From: Candidatus Saccharicenans subterraneus
Lineage (GTDB): Bacteria; Acidobacteriota; Aminicenantia; Aminicenantales; Saccharicenantaceae
Direction of reading: 5' to 3'
Assembly: GCA_003426165.1 (NCBI GenBank)
Contig: QUAH01000004.1
Location: forward strand, 131,501-195,500
DNA length: 64,000 bases
Shown: positions 46,422 through 54,539 of the stretch, piece after piece
Numbering within the stretch: position 1 is the first letter of the stretch
How the letters are laid out: each line of letters opens with the position of its first letter
Made by a program: the position numbers and the translations under genes
Notes under the pieces: generated by a model
The model's database searches: none
What the model was told of the DNA's origin: nothing
What the model saw: only the letters and a program-made list of their open reading frames with translations

Positions 46422-47837
46422 TTATGAAAATTTCAACAGCTCGTCGGCCTTCTGGCGGATTATTTCCAGGGCCTGGCGCACATGGCGTTCCTCGGTAGTT
46501 CTCTGCCCGACGACCAGCCGAATTGTGTACTTTCCATTAAGCGTGGTATGGGTCATGAACAGCTTCCCGGTGGAATTTACCGCCTCCAGCAGCTTCCGGT
46601 TGAGTTCGTTAAGGCCATCCTCCGGGCGCCCGTCATTCAGCCTGAAGCAAACCAGGCTGAAGTAAACCGGGGCCAGGATTTCAAACCGCCGGTCCTGCTG
46701 CAGTTCATCGCGGAAGAGCTCGGCCAGGTGAATGTGGCGGCGAATAATTTTCTTGATCCCTTCCACCCCGTAGCTCCGCAGCACAAACCACAGCTTCAAG
46801 GCCCGGAAGCGGCGCCCGAGTTGAATGCCCCAGTCCCGGTAATTCTTGACCACGGCATCAACCCCGGTCTTGAGGTATTCGGGATGAATTTCAAAGGTCC
46901 GGGTCAGGACTTCCGGGTCCTTGACAAAGAAGGCCGAGCAGTCAAAGTTGGTCAGCATCCACTTGTGCGGGTTAAAGACCAGGGAATCGGCCAGCTCCGC
47001 CCCTTCCAGGACCCAGCGTTTCTCGGGCAGGATGGCCGCCGTGCCGGCATAGGCGGCATCCACGTGCAGCCAGAGGCCGTATTTCTGGCAGATTTCACCG
47101 ATGGGTTTTAAGGGGTCCACGGCCCCGGAAGAAGTGGTGCCGACTGTGGCCACCACGCAGGCCGGCTTGAGCCCGGCCTTGAGGTCGTTTTCAATGGCCC
47201 GTTCCAGCTCGCCCGGAATCATGGCAAACTCGTCATCAACCGGTATGTGCACCAGATTCTTTTTACCATAGCCAGCAATCTTTACCCCCTTGTCCACGCT
47301 GGAATGGGCTTCCCGGGAGGCATAAACGCGAAGGGTTTCGATGAAGCCTTCATCATTCACCCTGAAACCGGTGATTTTTTCCCGGGCCGTGAGCAGGGCG
47401 CACAGGGTGGCGGTGGAAGCCGTATCCTGGATGACCCCGGCATAGCCCTCGGGCAGTCCGATCATCTGCCGCAACCAGTCCATGACCACCTCCTCCAGCT
47501 CGGTGGCCGCCGGGGAGGTCTGCCAGACCATGCCCTGGGTACCCAGTCCGGCCGCCAGCAGCTCTCCCAGGATGGAGGCCGGGCTGTTATTTGATGGAAA
47601 GTAGGCAAACCAGCCCGGATGCTGCCAGTGGGTGATCCCGGGCAGGATAATCCTGTTAAAATCTTCCAAGATCCTGTCCATTTCCTCCGGGTGGGATGGG
47701 GGCGAAGGCGGTAACTGGGCTTTTATTTCTCCGGGCTGGACGGTGGATTTGACCGGGTACTTTTCCGCATTTTCCAGGTAATCGGCCACCCAGTCCACCA
47801 GTTCATGGCCATATTTCCTGAATTTTTCCTTGTTCAT
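46422..47837 (-). CDS. Pyridoxal-dependent group II decarboxylase (aromatic/acidic amino acid type)
   Basis: 471 residues. Segments match the aromatic-L-amino-acid decarboxylase family: ITHWQHPGWFAYFPSNNS near 80, VTPSGTAA-like QDTASTATLCALL, ASREAHSSVDKG, VVATVGTTSSGAVDP, WLHVDAAYAGTAAILPE and the PLP lysine in FNPHKWMLTNFDCSAFFV. It decarboxylates an aromatic amino acid such as tyrosine, phenylalanine or tryptophan to an amine; sequence alone does not fix the substrate. Single gene with ggaggag before the ATG. The nearby APC permease could supply substrate. Confidence 0.92.
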   Translation of the reverse strand: MNKEKFRKYGHELVDWVADYLENAEKYPVKSTVQPGEIKAQLPPSPPSHPEEMDRILEDFNRIILPGITHWQHPGWFAYFPSNNSPASILGELLAAGLGTQGMVWQTSPAATELEEVVMDWLRQMIGLPEGYAGVIQDTASTATLCALLTAREKITGFRVNDEGFIETLRVYASREAHSSVDKGVKIAGYGKKNLVHIPVDDEFAMIPGELERAIENDLKAGLKPACVVATVGTTSSGAVDPLKPIGEICQKYGLWLHVDAAYAGTAAILPEKRWVLEGAELADSLVFNPHKWMLTNFDCSAFFVKDPEVLTRTFEIHPEYLKTGVDAVVKNYRDWGIQLGRRFRALKLWFVLRSYGVEGIKKIIRRHIHLAELFRDELQQDRRFEILAPVYFSLVCFRLNDGRPEDGLNELNRKLLEAVNSTGKLFMTHTTLNGKYTIRLVVGQRTTEERHVRQALEIIRQKADELLKFS

Positions 47838-48706
47838 GAGGCTTTCTCCTCCAAAACGGGCCTCTGGCCGGGGTTTTCAGGCACAAAAAGGCAATTATTC
47901 CGTCAGACATCGTTATTTTAACCCCGGAAGGGCTCAAAATTAAAGCCTTGACCCCAAAAATTTGCATCAAGGACCTGTTTTTTCCCCATATAGCAGCATC
48001 CGTCAGAAACTTTCAGGAAAATTTTAAAAACTGTGAAATTTTTCTTGCAAAATTTTTTTATTTATGGTATAATTATATTGTTGTTAGCAAGGGGAAAAAG
48101 ATAATTATTAGAAAAAGCGGCTTTTTATTTCATTCTCTTAAATTTTTTTAACCCTCGCTTCCTTTCAATCCCTTTTTTCCTTATTTTTCCTTATATGATT
48201 CTTTAATTTTTATAGCCTTCCCCTTCAAAATATCCTTCATTTCCCTGCAACCAAAACGGCTCCCCGTTTGTTTATCCAATTGAGCAAAGATGAGAATACG
48301 AGGAATATTAAGGTTTAATCAGGAGTTAAACCTCAACGCCTCCTTCTCTTAATCCCCTCCTTTCCTTGCCCTTCACCCAGGCCCTGCTTCCAACCGAGCA
48401 GGGCTGTATTTTCATTACCTAAATGACCAGAGAGCGCGAAACTCTGGTTCATAACCTCATGTCACTATGACAGGCATGCCCAAAAAAGGTCATCTGTTTT
48501 CTTTCATAATAATCTCGTTACACGTTCTAACGATGGATTCTTTTCTCTGGCGGCGTTTCCTCTTTTCTTCTGCCCTGAGGGCCTTTAGCCCTAACCACCG
48601 CGCCGCTTCCAAACAGGCCCATTAGACTGGATACTATGTCTTTACCGGAAAGAACGAGGGACTTGACATATTTTTTTTGCTAAAATTGTTTTGAAAAAGG
48701 AAAAAA
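47838..48706. other. Long AT-rich non-coding stretch
   Basis: 869 bp without a credible gene. It contains a 7-bp hairpin GCCCTGC-TTCCAACCGA-GCAGGGC (48381-48404) followed by tgtattttc, possibly a terminator, and many poly-T/poly-A tracts. The 67-aa plus ORF (47948-48151) and a 49-codon ORF at 48476 look like chance. The drop in GC marks the left boundary of the cassette at 48707-52205. Confidence 0.5.
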
Positions 48707-49666
48707 ATGCATGGGGTTGGGAAAACCCTGATTTTTCTAACCCTGTCCTTTTCTTGCCTCCGCAGCCTGGTTCCTGGAGTCATCAACCCCCAACAGGTGG
48801 TTAGTGATAGGTCACATCGCCAGCATGAACTATTCTTAGTTTTTGATCCCAAAAACCTCTCTCACAGATTCTCGATTATGTATGCCCAGGCTCTATGGAA
48901 AAGATTTAAGATGTTCAACTTATCCGTATTCGGAATTTCAACCGGAAATTACCAAGACACCGAAGAAGCCAAGCAGCTATGCCGGGTATCTTTTCCCGTA
49001 ATACAGGACGGAGGAATCAAATTTATCGAAAAGCATAACCTGAATGGGTGCTGTGGCGCCACCATGCTTGTCAGTCCTGACCAAGAAATACTTTTAAAGG
49101 AAAGCGAGCTTCTCCCGCCTGAGCTGTTGAGACAACTAATAGAAAGACACCTGAACATGGTTGAAATGCGAGCGGAGCCCCCGGTCTGGTCACCGCCTTT
49201 TATTGAACGGGATATTATTCCCGACTTTATGATTTATGGAATAGATGGGCAAAGAAGGACCCTATCTGAAGAGTTAAAAAAATTAAACATTCTCACATTT
49301 TTTTCTTCATATTCTTCCTGCCTTTCCTGCAAACATGTGAGCCGGCTTGAGACGCTCCGGAAAATTTCCACGAATGCGGGTGATGGCCCCTTCCTCAGTG
49401 TTTTTTTCATGGAGCCTTTTTCTGTGAATGACGTCAAGACAATTAGAACCTCCCGGGGGTGGAATTTCCCTACATATTTGATTCAAAACTTCATGCCAGA
49501 AGAGAACATTTTTATAACAGAGGAAAGATTAAAGTGTGATCCCTGGTCTGTTCTTATCGATGATAACAGGGTGGTTATCTGGTCTGAATATCCGGGATTC
49601 TCAGAAGAAAGGATAATTAAAGAAATAAACCAGAGAATTAGTAAATTAAAAACGAAGCTGAAATGA
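48707..49666 (+). CDS. Exported double thioredoxin-fold protein
   Basis: 319 residues. A hydrophobic N-terminus (LIFLTLSFSCLRSLVPG) suggests export. Two thioredoxin/peroxiredoxin-like halves can be drawn. The first (about 40-140) has HELFLVFDPKNLSHRFS, LSVFGISTGN, SFPVIQDGGIKFIEKHN, ATMLVSPDQEILL and no CxxC. The second (about 168-300) has PDFMIYGIDGQRRTLSEEL, LTFFSSYSSCLSCKHVSRLE with CLSC at the redox-motif position, and WSVLIDDNRVVIWSEYPGF. It starts a four-gene run and overlaps the next gene by 4 nt. Site aaaaagg before the ATG. Base composition is AT-richer than the housekeeping genes. It probably acts on periplasmic thiols, perhaps those of the Cys-rich peptide downstream (inference). 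Confidence 0.65.
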   Translation: MHGVGKTLIFLTLSFSCLRSLVPGVINPQQVVSDRSHRQHELFLVFDPKNLSHRFSIMYAQALWKRFKMFNLSVFGISTGNYQDTEEAKQLCRVSFPVIQDGGIKFIEKHNLNGCCGATMLVSPDQEILLKESELLPPELLRQLIERHLNMVEMRAEPPVWSPPFIERDIIPDFMIYGIDGQRRTLSEELKKLNILTFFSSYSSCLSCKHVSRLETLRKISTNAGDGPFLSVFFMEPFSVNDVKTIRTSRGWNFPTYLIQNFMPEENIFITEERLKCDPWSVLIDDNRVVIWSEYPGFSEERIIKEINQRISKLKTKLK

Positions 49667-50757
49667 TAAAACGTAGAAGACCAAGCTTTTATATACCCTA
49701 TCCATTCATCATGTTATTTTTCTGTCTTTCCACTTCCTGCCACCAGGAAAACCCTGTGCCGGGGGGCCGCAACTTACCAGAAATGGTCATCGCGGCCCGG
49801 ATATTTTTGGATCTACAGACCCTGGGTACAGACTTCGAAATTTCCCGGACTTTTTTTCAGACCAAGCTATTCCACATGACCGAAGATTTAACCGCATACC
49901 TGATTGATTCTAACAGGCACAGGATCCTGGAAATTGATAGGGAGGGGAGGCTAAGAAGAGTAATTGGGGGTATAGGTCAGAGAGAGATAGATTTGTACTA
50001 TCCCGTGGCGGTCACCGCAAACGATAAGATGTTGGCCGTCATAAACAACTCCGGTGGAGAGATAAAAATATTCGATCGGTTTGCCCCAAAGATAAGGGTG
50101 ATATCCAGGAAAGAAACCTATTTCCTTCCCTCACTCATCATCGGCCAGGAAAATGAATTGATTGCGCCGGCGAGAAAGGTTACCCGGTCTATCGCCGAGA
50201 TGAATGAGGAACCCATTTTCTCCATATTTGATTTCAATTTCAACCAAATCCGCACTTTTGGTAAAGCCATAAAATGTTCCTCCCACATAGCTCACCTTCA
50301 CTTTAACCTGGTTGAGCTGTTTGCTGATGGGCAGATCATCTACGGTGCTTATGCCTGCCTGCCGATACTATTCGCCTTTGACCGGCATACTGGAAAGGAG
50401 CTATTCAAAAGGGACCTGCGCCTATCAGATATTCCTGAGATTAACCGCGCCCTGGAACGAGAAAGAGAGATCATGGCTGACACGCCGGAAAAACAGAATA
50501 AACCAAACCAGATCCGGCTGGTCAGAATGAACAGAGGGATTGGAGTTTATAAGGGGTCCATCTACTACCTTGGGTATGAGAAATTTCTACTGTTCGGCCC
50601 GCAGGCCGAGTTCCTCGGAACGCTCAAGATAACTCTGAATGACCAAGATATAACCTCTTATATAGATTGCTTTGTCATTTTGCCGGCCGGAAGGATGTTT
50701 GGCCTGGCGACAAGGCCGGAAAACCGGCAGCCCATAATCTTCGAGGCTGATTTATGA
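49663..50757 (+). CDS. 6-bladed beta-propeller lipoprotein
   Basis: 364 residues. A lipoprotein-like signal (FIMLFFCLSTSC, Cys26) is followed by a propeller of about six repeats, of which DSNRHRILEIDREGRLRRVIG, NSGGEIKIFDRFAPKIRVI and EKFLLFGPQAEFLG are typical NHL-like blades (see the 6-bladed beta-propeller family PF17170). It overlaps the thioredoxin-fold gene by 4 nt (ATGA), so translation is coupled. Similar propeller lipoproteins in Bacteroidetes occur beside small secreted Cys-rich peptides, the same arrangement as here. The role is unknown. AT-rich codon use. Confidence 0.75.
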   Translation: MIKRRRPSFYIPYPFIMLFFCLSTSCHQENPVPGGRNLPEMVIAARIFLDLQTLGTDFEISRTFFQTKLFHMTEDLTAYLIDSNRHRILEIDREGRLRRVIGGIGQREIDLYYPVAVTANDKMLAVINNSGGEIKIFDRFAPKIRVISRKETYFLPSLIIGQENELIAPARKVTRSIAEMNEEPIFSIFDFNFNQIRTFGKAIKCSSHIAHLHFNLVELFADGQIIYGAYACLPILFAFDRHTGKELFKRDLRLSDIPEINRALEREREIMADTPEKQNKPNQIRLVRMNRGIGVYKGSIYYLGYEKFLLFGPQAEFLGTLKITLNDQDITSYIDCFVILPAGRMFGLATRPENRQPIIFEADL

Positions 50758-50785
50758 ACTTATAATTTCATTAAGGAGGGTTAAC

Positions 50786-51064
50786 ATGCCAAAATTTAAG
50801 CGGCTGGCGATACCAATTCTCATCGTCAGCTCACTCATTGCTGGCTTTTTCTTCACAGTCAGTCGGCCCGCTCTTAGCTGCGGCATTAATTTCTTATGCG
50901 GGGACGGGACCTTGCTTTTCTGCGAAACTTTTGGAAATTGCGGCGGACATGAGGTCTGTGGTTATTACAGGTATTATTCGGGAGGGCCCATAAGAGGTAT
51001 TTTCTGTGAGTGCGGCGGAGCCTGGTGGGGCTCATATTGTGAGGCCGTGCCTCCGATGGTGTAA
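50786..51064 (+). CDS. Small secreted eight-cysteine peptide
   Basis: 92 residues. Signal sequence LAIPILIVSSLIAGFFFTV (about 7-25), cleavage probably near PALS, then a mature part of about 61 residues with eight cysteines (32, 38, 46, 52, 58, 74, 76, 85) and many Gly/aromatic residues (GYYRYYSGGP, GGAWWGSYC). Strong site aaggaggg before the ATG. Cys32 directly follows ALS, so lipid attachment is also possible. Four disulfides would give a compact knot-like fold. It sits between two propeller genes downstream of a thioredoxin-fold gene. No known family is recognised; the layout recalls the NVEALA-type peptides of Bacteroidetes, which also accompany 6-bladed propellers (analogy, not homology). 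Confidence 0.72.
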   Translation: MPKFKRLAIPILIVSSLIAGFFFTVSRPALSCGINFLCGDGTLLFCETFGNCGGHEVCGYYRYYSGGPIRGIFCECGGAWWGSYCEAVPPMV

Positions 51065-51107
51065 GACACTTTATCTTGACATTAACTAACTCAGAATAGA
51101 ATTTGAG

Positions 51108-52205
51108 ATGCGGCAGAGGGGAGCGGTACTTATTGCGATCATTTTCGTTGCCATGCTCATAGGTATTGGATTTTTTAAATTGCACCAATCTACGCAGTTT
51201 GAAGAACTAGAATTTATAAAGGAAGGCGAGGAGGAGATCTTTATAAACACGAGAAAATCGGGAGCCAAACTCATCCAGGAATTTTATCTAAGCCGATGGG
51301 GAAAATATTATGTGCTGGAACAGGATAAAATTACCGAATGGGACGCCAGTGGAAATTTATGCGGAGAAATTGGATCAACCGGCCAAGGGCCGGGCGAGTT
51401 TACAGGGATAATTGGCATGGGGGTTAATGAAGAAAAGATATTCATCAACGACCAGGGAAGGAAAATAATAATATACTCAAGAAAAGGAGAGTTCTTGAGA
51501 CAATTCCCACTGGACACATTTCTCGCGGGCAATTTTGCCGCCAGCAATGATGATGAAATAATAGGTGTAACCTTATCAAGCACTGAATCAGGCAAGATTG
51601 GTCAAATCACCGGATTAGATGCAAAGGGAAGAATAAAATATTTTCTTCAGGAACCTAAGGATCACGGCCTCTGGACTTTGAGGTTCAGTAAAGAAGGGGG
51701 AGTGGCGGGTGGGATTATTAACCCCGAGAACCTCCCGGCTTTTATCATATGCCCTGCCGGAAATGGAGTGTGGTTAGCTCACAACTCGCAGTACTTTATC
51801 AGGTTTTACGATTATTCTGGAAACCTGGTCAGAACAATTGAGGGGCCTCCTTTTTCGAGGGAGACAACCCCGGATATTTCAAGTCAAAGGACAAGAAATG
51901 ATGTCCATCGTAGAAACCCAGCGCCTCTTTTCAGTGCATTGATTTTGGATGAATCGAATAGGTTATATGTGATAACCACATCTCGGAAAAGGCGCAAACA
52001 AAAAATCTACATAGCAGACATTTATAGTGAAGAAGGCAACTATTTACTATCCGCTAAGTGCCAGGCCAAACCGAAATTGATAAATAATGGATTCTTGTAT
52101 TTCATCTCGGAAGACCGGGAAGGTTGGCCGGTGATAAAAAGGATCAAGATAAAGAATTACCATGAGATTCTTTCAAGAAGGCCAACCGGGATTCATAAAA
52201 ATTAA
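51108..52205 (+). CDS. Membrane-anchored 6-bladed beta-propeller protein
   Basis: 365 residues. N-terminal anchor VLIAIIFVAMLIGIGFFKL (about 7-25), no lipobox. Propeller blades include ITEWDASGNLCGEIGSTGQG with the family hallmark GQGPGEF, EKIFINDQGRKIIIYSRKGE, and RFYDYSGNLVRTIEGPPF. Weak Shine-Dalgarno. It closes the cassette and probably faces the periplasm. With the upstream lipoprotein propeller it brackets the Cys-rich peptide gene. Composition is AT-rich, as for the rest of the cassette. Confidence 0.75.
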   Translation: MRQRGAVLIAIIFVAMLIGIGFFKLHQSTQFEELEFIKEGEEEIFINTRKSGAKLIQEFYLSRWGKYYVLEQDKITEWDASGNLCGEIGSTGQGPGEFTGIIGMGVNEEKIFINDQGRKIIIYSRKGEFLRQFPLDTFLAGNFAASNDDEIIGVTLSSTESGKIGQITGLDAKGRIKYFLQEPKDHGLWTLRFSKEGGVAGGIINPENLPAFIICPAGNGVWLAHNSQYFIRFYDYSGNLVRTIEGPPFSRETTPDISSQRTRNDVHRRNPAPLFSALILDESNRLYVITTSRKRRKQKIYIADIYSEEGNYLLSAKCQAKPKLINNGFLYFISEDREGWPVIKRIKIKNYHEILSRRPTGIHKN

Positions 52206-52239
52206 ACTGACCTTGTCGGCCAAAATTCTACTTCAATAA

Positions 52240-52267
52240 TTGACACAGATACGGAATTTGATAAATT
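52240..52267 (+). promoter_or_regulatory. Promoter upstream of the cobalamin riboswitch
   Basis: TTGACA (52240-52245), 16-bp spacer, TAAATT (52262-52267). The start point near 52274 coincides with the 5' edge of the riboswitch. Confidence 0.5.
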
Positions 52268-52274
52268 ATGGATT

Positions 52275-52430
52275 AGGGTTTAAGAAGCAGGGAAGTCCGT
52301 GAGAGGCGGACACAGCCCCCGCTACTGTAACTGGCGACGAATCCCTGATGCAGCCACTGCTCTCCGGAGTGGGAAGGCCAGGGAGGAGGAGGACCCGGGA
52401 GTCAGGATACCTGCCCTCAACCCGGCAGCC
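52275..52430 (+). promoter_or_regulatory. Cobalamin (B12) riboswitch
   Basis: The conserved core is easy to read: GGGAAGTCCGTGAGAGGCGG, ACACAGCCCCCGCTACTGTAA, the CCACTG...CTCCGGAGTGGGAAGGC stem, and the B12 box region GAGTCAGGATACCTGCC. It precedes the TonB-dependent receptor, so adenosyl- or methylcobalamin should lower its expression. A CTCTCTTTTCTTCGGGCGGAAGAAAAGAGGAG hairpin (about 52431-52462) between riboswitch and RBS is probably the expression platform. Confidence 0.93.
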
Positions 52431-52501
52431 TCTCTTTTCTTCGGGCGGAAGAAAAGAGGAGCGGCTCAGAAATTTTATCAAGCGGGGGGAAAGGAAGATG
52501 A

Positions 52502-54454
52502 ATGAAACGAAACCTTTCTGCCCGGTTACCCATCCTGCTTTCTCTTTTTCTCTGTCTTCTCAGCAACCTTTCAGCAGCGGCGCTGGCTGATGACGAAACC
52601 CAGCCGCCAAAAATCCAGCACGAGATAGTGGTCACGGCCACCCGCCTGGAAACCCCGGTCAAAGAAACCGCCTCGGCCATCAGCCTGGTCCAAGCTGAAA
52701 AGCTGCCACCGGGTGCCACCGTCAGGCCGGAGAGCGTTTTTGCGGGCCTCCCGGGCATCTTTTTCATCCAGACCGGCCTGGCCGGTGGGTCTGGTTCACT
52801 TTTTATCCGCGGCGCCAACTCGGAACATGCGGTCTTCATGATTGACGGACTGGAACTTAACGACCCGGTCTCCCCTTCCCGCTCTTTCAACTTCAACCTG
52901 TTTAACCTGGCTCTTATCGAACGGGTGGAAGTCCTGCGCGGACCGCAGAGCACTCTTTACGGCTCTGACGCCCTGGCCGGTGTGGTGAACATGGTCACGG
53001 CCGACCCCGAAAAGAACGAAGCCAGCCTTTCCGGCCTTTTCGGAACTTTCCGGACCGGGCAGGGAAATTTCAGGCTGGCCCGGGTCTGGCCAAACTTCTT
53101 TCTTCAGGCTGAATTCAACACCTTCACCACGGCCGGCATTTCCCAGGCCGGGAGCCGCTATCCGGGGAACAGCGAGGCCGATGGCTACAGCCAGCAGAGC
53201 CTGGCCCTTAAGATAAGCTACCGCTTCTCTCCGGACTTTCGCCTCAACTGGCAGACCCGCGGCCTGCTCGGCCGGGCCGAACTCGACACCTTCGGCGGAC
53301 CTTACGGAGATGACCCCAACTCTCTCCAGAAATCCCGCTTCCTCTTTAACCGCCTGGAGCTCGACGGTTTTTTTCTCGGCCATCGCTGGCAGCAAAAACT
53401 GGTCTTCGGCCTGGAAGCCGGGCGCCGGGAAAATGACAACCCGGCCGATACGGCCCACCCGGACGAAGGAGATTCAGCCCTTTACCGGAGCCGGCTCTTC
53501 AAGATTGACTGGCAGAACAATTTCTTCCTGGCTCCGAACCATACCCTCGTTTTCGGGGTCGATTTCCGCCAGGAACAGGGCAGCTCCTCTTATCTCTATT
53601 TCAGCCCCTGGGGAAACTACGAAAGTAGCTTCCCGCAGAAAACCGCCTCCCTGCTTGGCCTCTATCTCCAGGACCAGTGGAAACCCTGGAAGAGGCTGTC
53701 TCTGACCGCGGGCCTTCGCTCTGACCATCACCGGCGTTTTGGCCGCGCCCTGACCTTCAGGGCGGCAGCCTGCCTGGACCTGCCTGAAATCGGGGCCAGG
53801 CTGAAAAGCACCGTGGGCAGCGGCTTCAAGGCCCCTTCTCTCTACCAGCTCTTCGCCCCGGCGGATTATTATGGACCGGTCGGCAACCCTGACCTTCAAC
53901 CGGAAAGAAACCTGGGCTGGGATGCCGGGATTGAGAAGGAATTCGGCAACAGCCTGGCCCTCTCTCTCACCTATTTTGAAACCCGTTACCGCAACCTGAT
54001 CCAATTCTACTTTGGCTCTGGCTACCAGAATGTCGGCCGGGCTATAAGCCGCGGTCTGGAAGCCTCACTGGAAGCCAGGTTATTTAAGAATGGAAACATC
54101 AGCGCCGGCTGGACTCATCTCAGCTCCCGGGACCTGGACACTGGCAGCCCGCTCCTTCGCCGGCCGGAGGACAGCTTCAATGTTAGCTTTAACCTATCCC
54201 ATAAATCAATAAGCCTGGCGGCCGAGCTGAACTATATCGGTTCCCGGCTGGACGTGGACTATTCTTCCTATCCGCCGCAGACTGTAAAGCTCAAAGCGGC
54301 CACCATCGCCAACCTGCTTTTAAGCTATGACCTCAAAGAACCCCTGACCCTTTTCCTCCACGTCCAGAACCTTTTTAATACCCGCTACGAGCTCGTTTAT
54401 GGCTACGGTTCGCCGGGCACTACAATTTCCACCGGATTTAAATTAAAATTGTGA
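52502..54454 (+). CDS. btuB: TonB-dependent cobalamin receptor BtuB-like
   Basis: 650 residues. Signal peptide of about 28 residues ending near ALADD. TonB box HEIVVTATR at about 40-48. Plug domain (about 50-170) with FIRGANSEHAVFMIDGLELN and RVEVLRGPQSTLYGSDALAGVVNM. The rest is a 22-stranded barrel ending in STGFKLKL. Cobalamin specificity comes from the riboswitch directly upstream rather than the sequence. RBS aaaggaag. No btuCDF genes are in the window. Confidence 0.92.
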   Translation: MKRNLSARLPILLSLFLCLLSNLSAAALADDETQPPKIQHEIVVTATRLETPVKETASAISLVQAEKLPPGATVRPESVFAGLPGIFFIQTGLAGGSGSLFIRGANSEHAVFMIDGLELNDPVSPSRSFNFNLFNLALIERVEVLRGPQSTLYGSDALAGVVNMVTADPEKNEASLSGLFGTFRTGQGNFRLARVWPNFFLQAEFNTFTTAGISQAGSRYPGNSEADGYSQQSLALKISYRFSPDFRLNWQTRGLLGRAELDTFGGPYGDDPNSLQKSRFLFNRLELDGFFLGHRWQQKLVFGLEAGRRENDNPADTAHPDEGDSALYRSRLFKIDWQNNFFLAPNHTLVFGVDFRQEQGSSSYLYFSPWGNYESSFPQKTASLLGLYLQDQWKPWKRLSLTAGLRSDHHRRFGRALTFRAAACLDLPEIGARLKSTVGSGFKAPSLYQLFAPADYYGPVGNPDLQPERNLGWDAGIEKEFGNSLALSLTYFETRYRNLIQFYFGSGYQNVGRAISRGLEASLEARLFKNGNISAGWTHLSSRDLDTGSPLLRRPEDSFNVSFNLSHKSISLAAELNYIGSRLDVDYSSYPPQTVKLKAATIANLLLSYDLKEPLTLFLHVQNLFNTRYELVYGYGSPGTTISTGFKLKL

Positions 54455-54539
54455 TTGCCCTTTACGGTTTTCTGCCCCGAAGCAGCCTGCGAGGGAACTT
54501 TTAATCTTTTAGCTGAGCGAATGATTCCGGAGTCCCGAG

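Noticed and set aside
47948-48151. 67-aa plus ORF in the AT-rich gap
   Set aside because: Alternative start, no ribosome site, Lys/Phe/Ile-rich chance composition.
48664-48681. TTGACA upstream of the thioredoxin-fold gene as a promoter
   Set aside because: The only good -10 (TAAAAT) is 12 bp away, too close for sigma70; no match at 16-18 bp.
52299-52590. Plus-strand ORFs across the cobalamin riboswitch
   Set aside because: They overlap conserved RNA structure and run into btuB in another frame.
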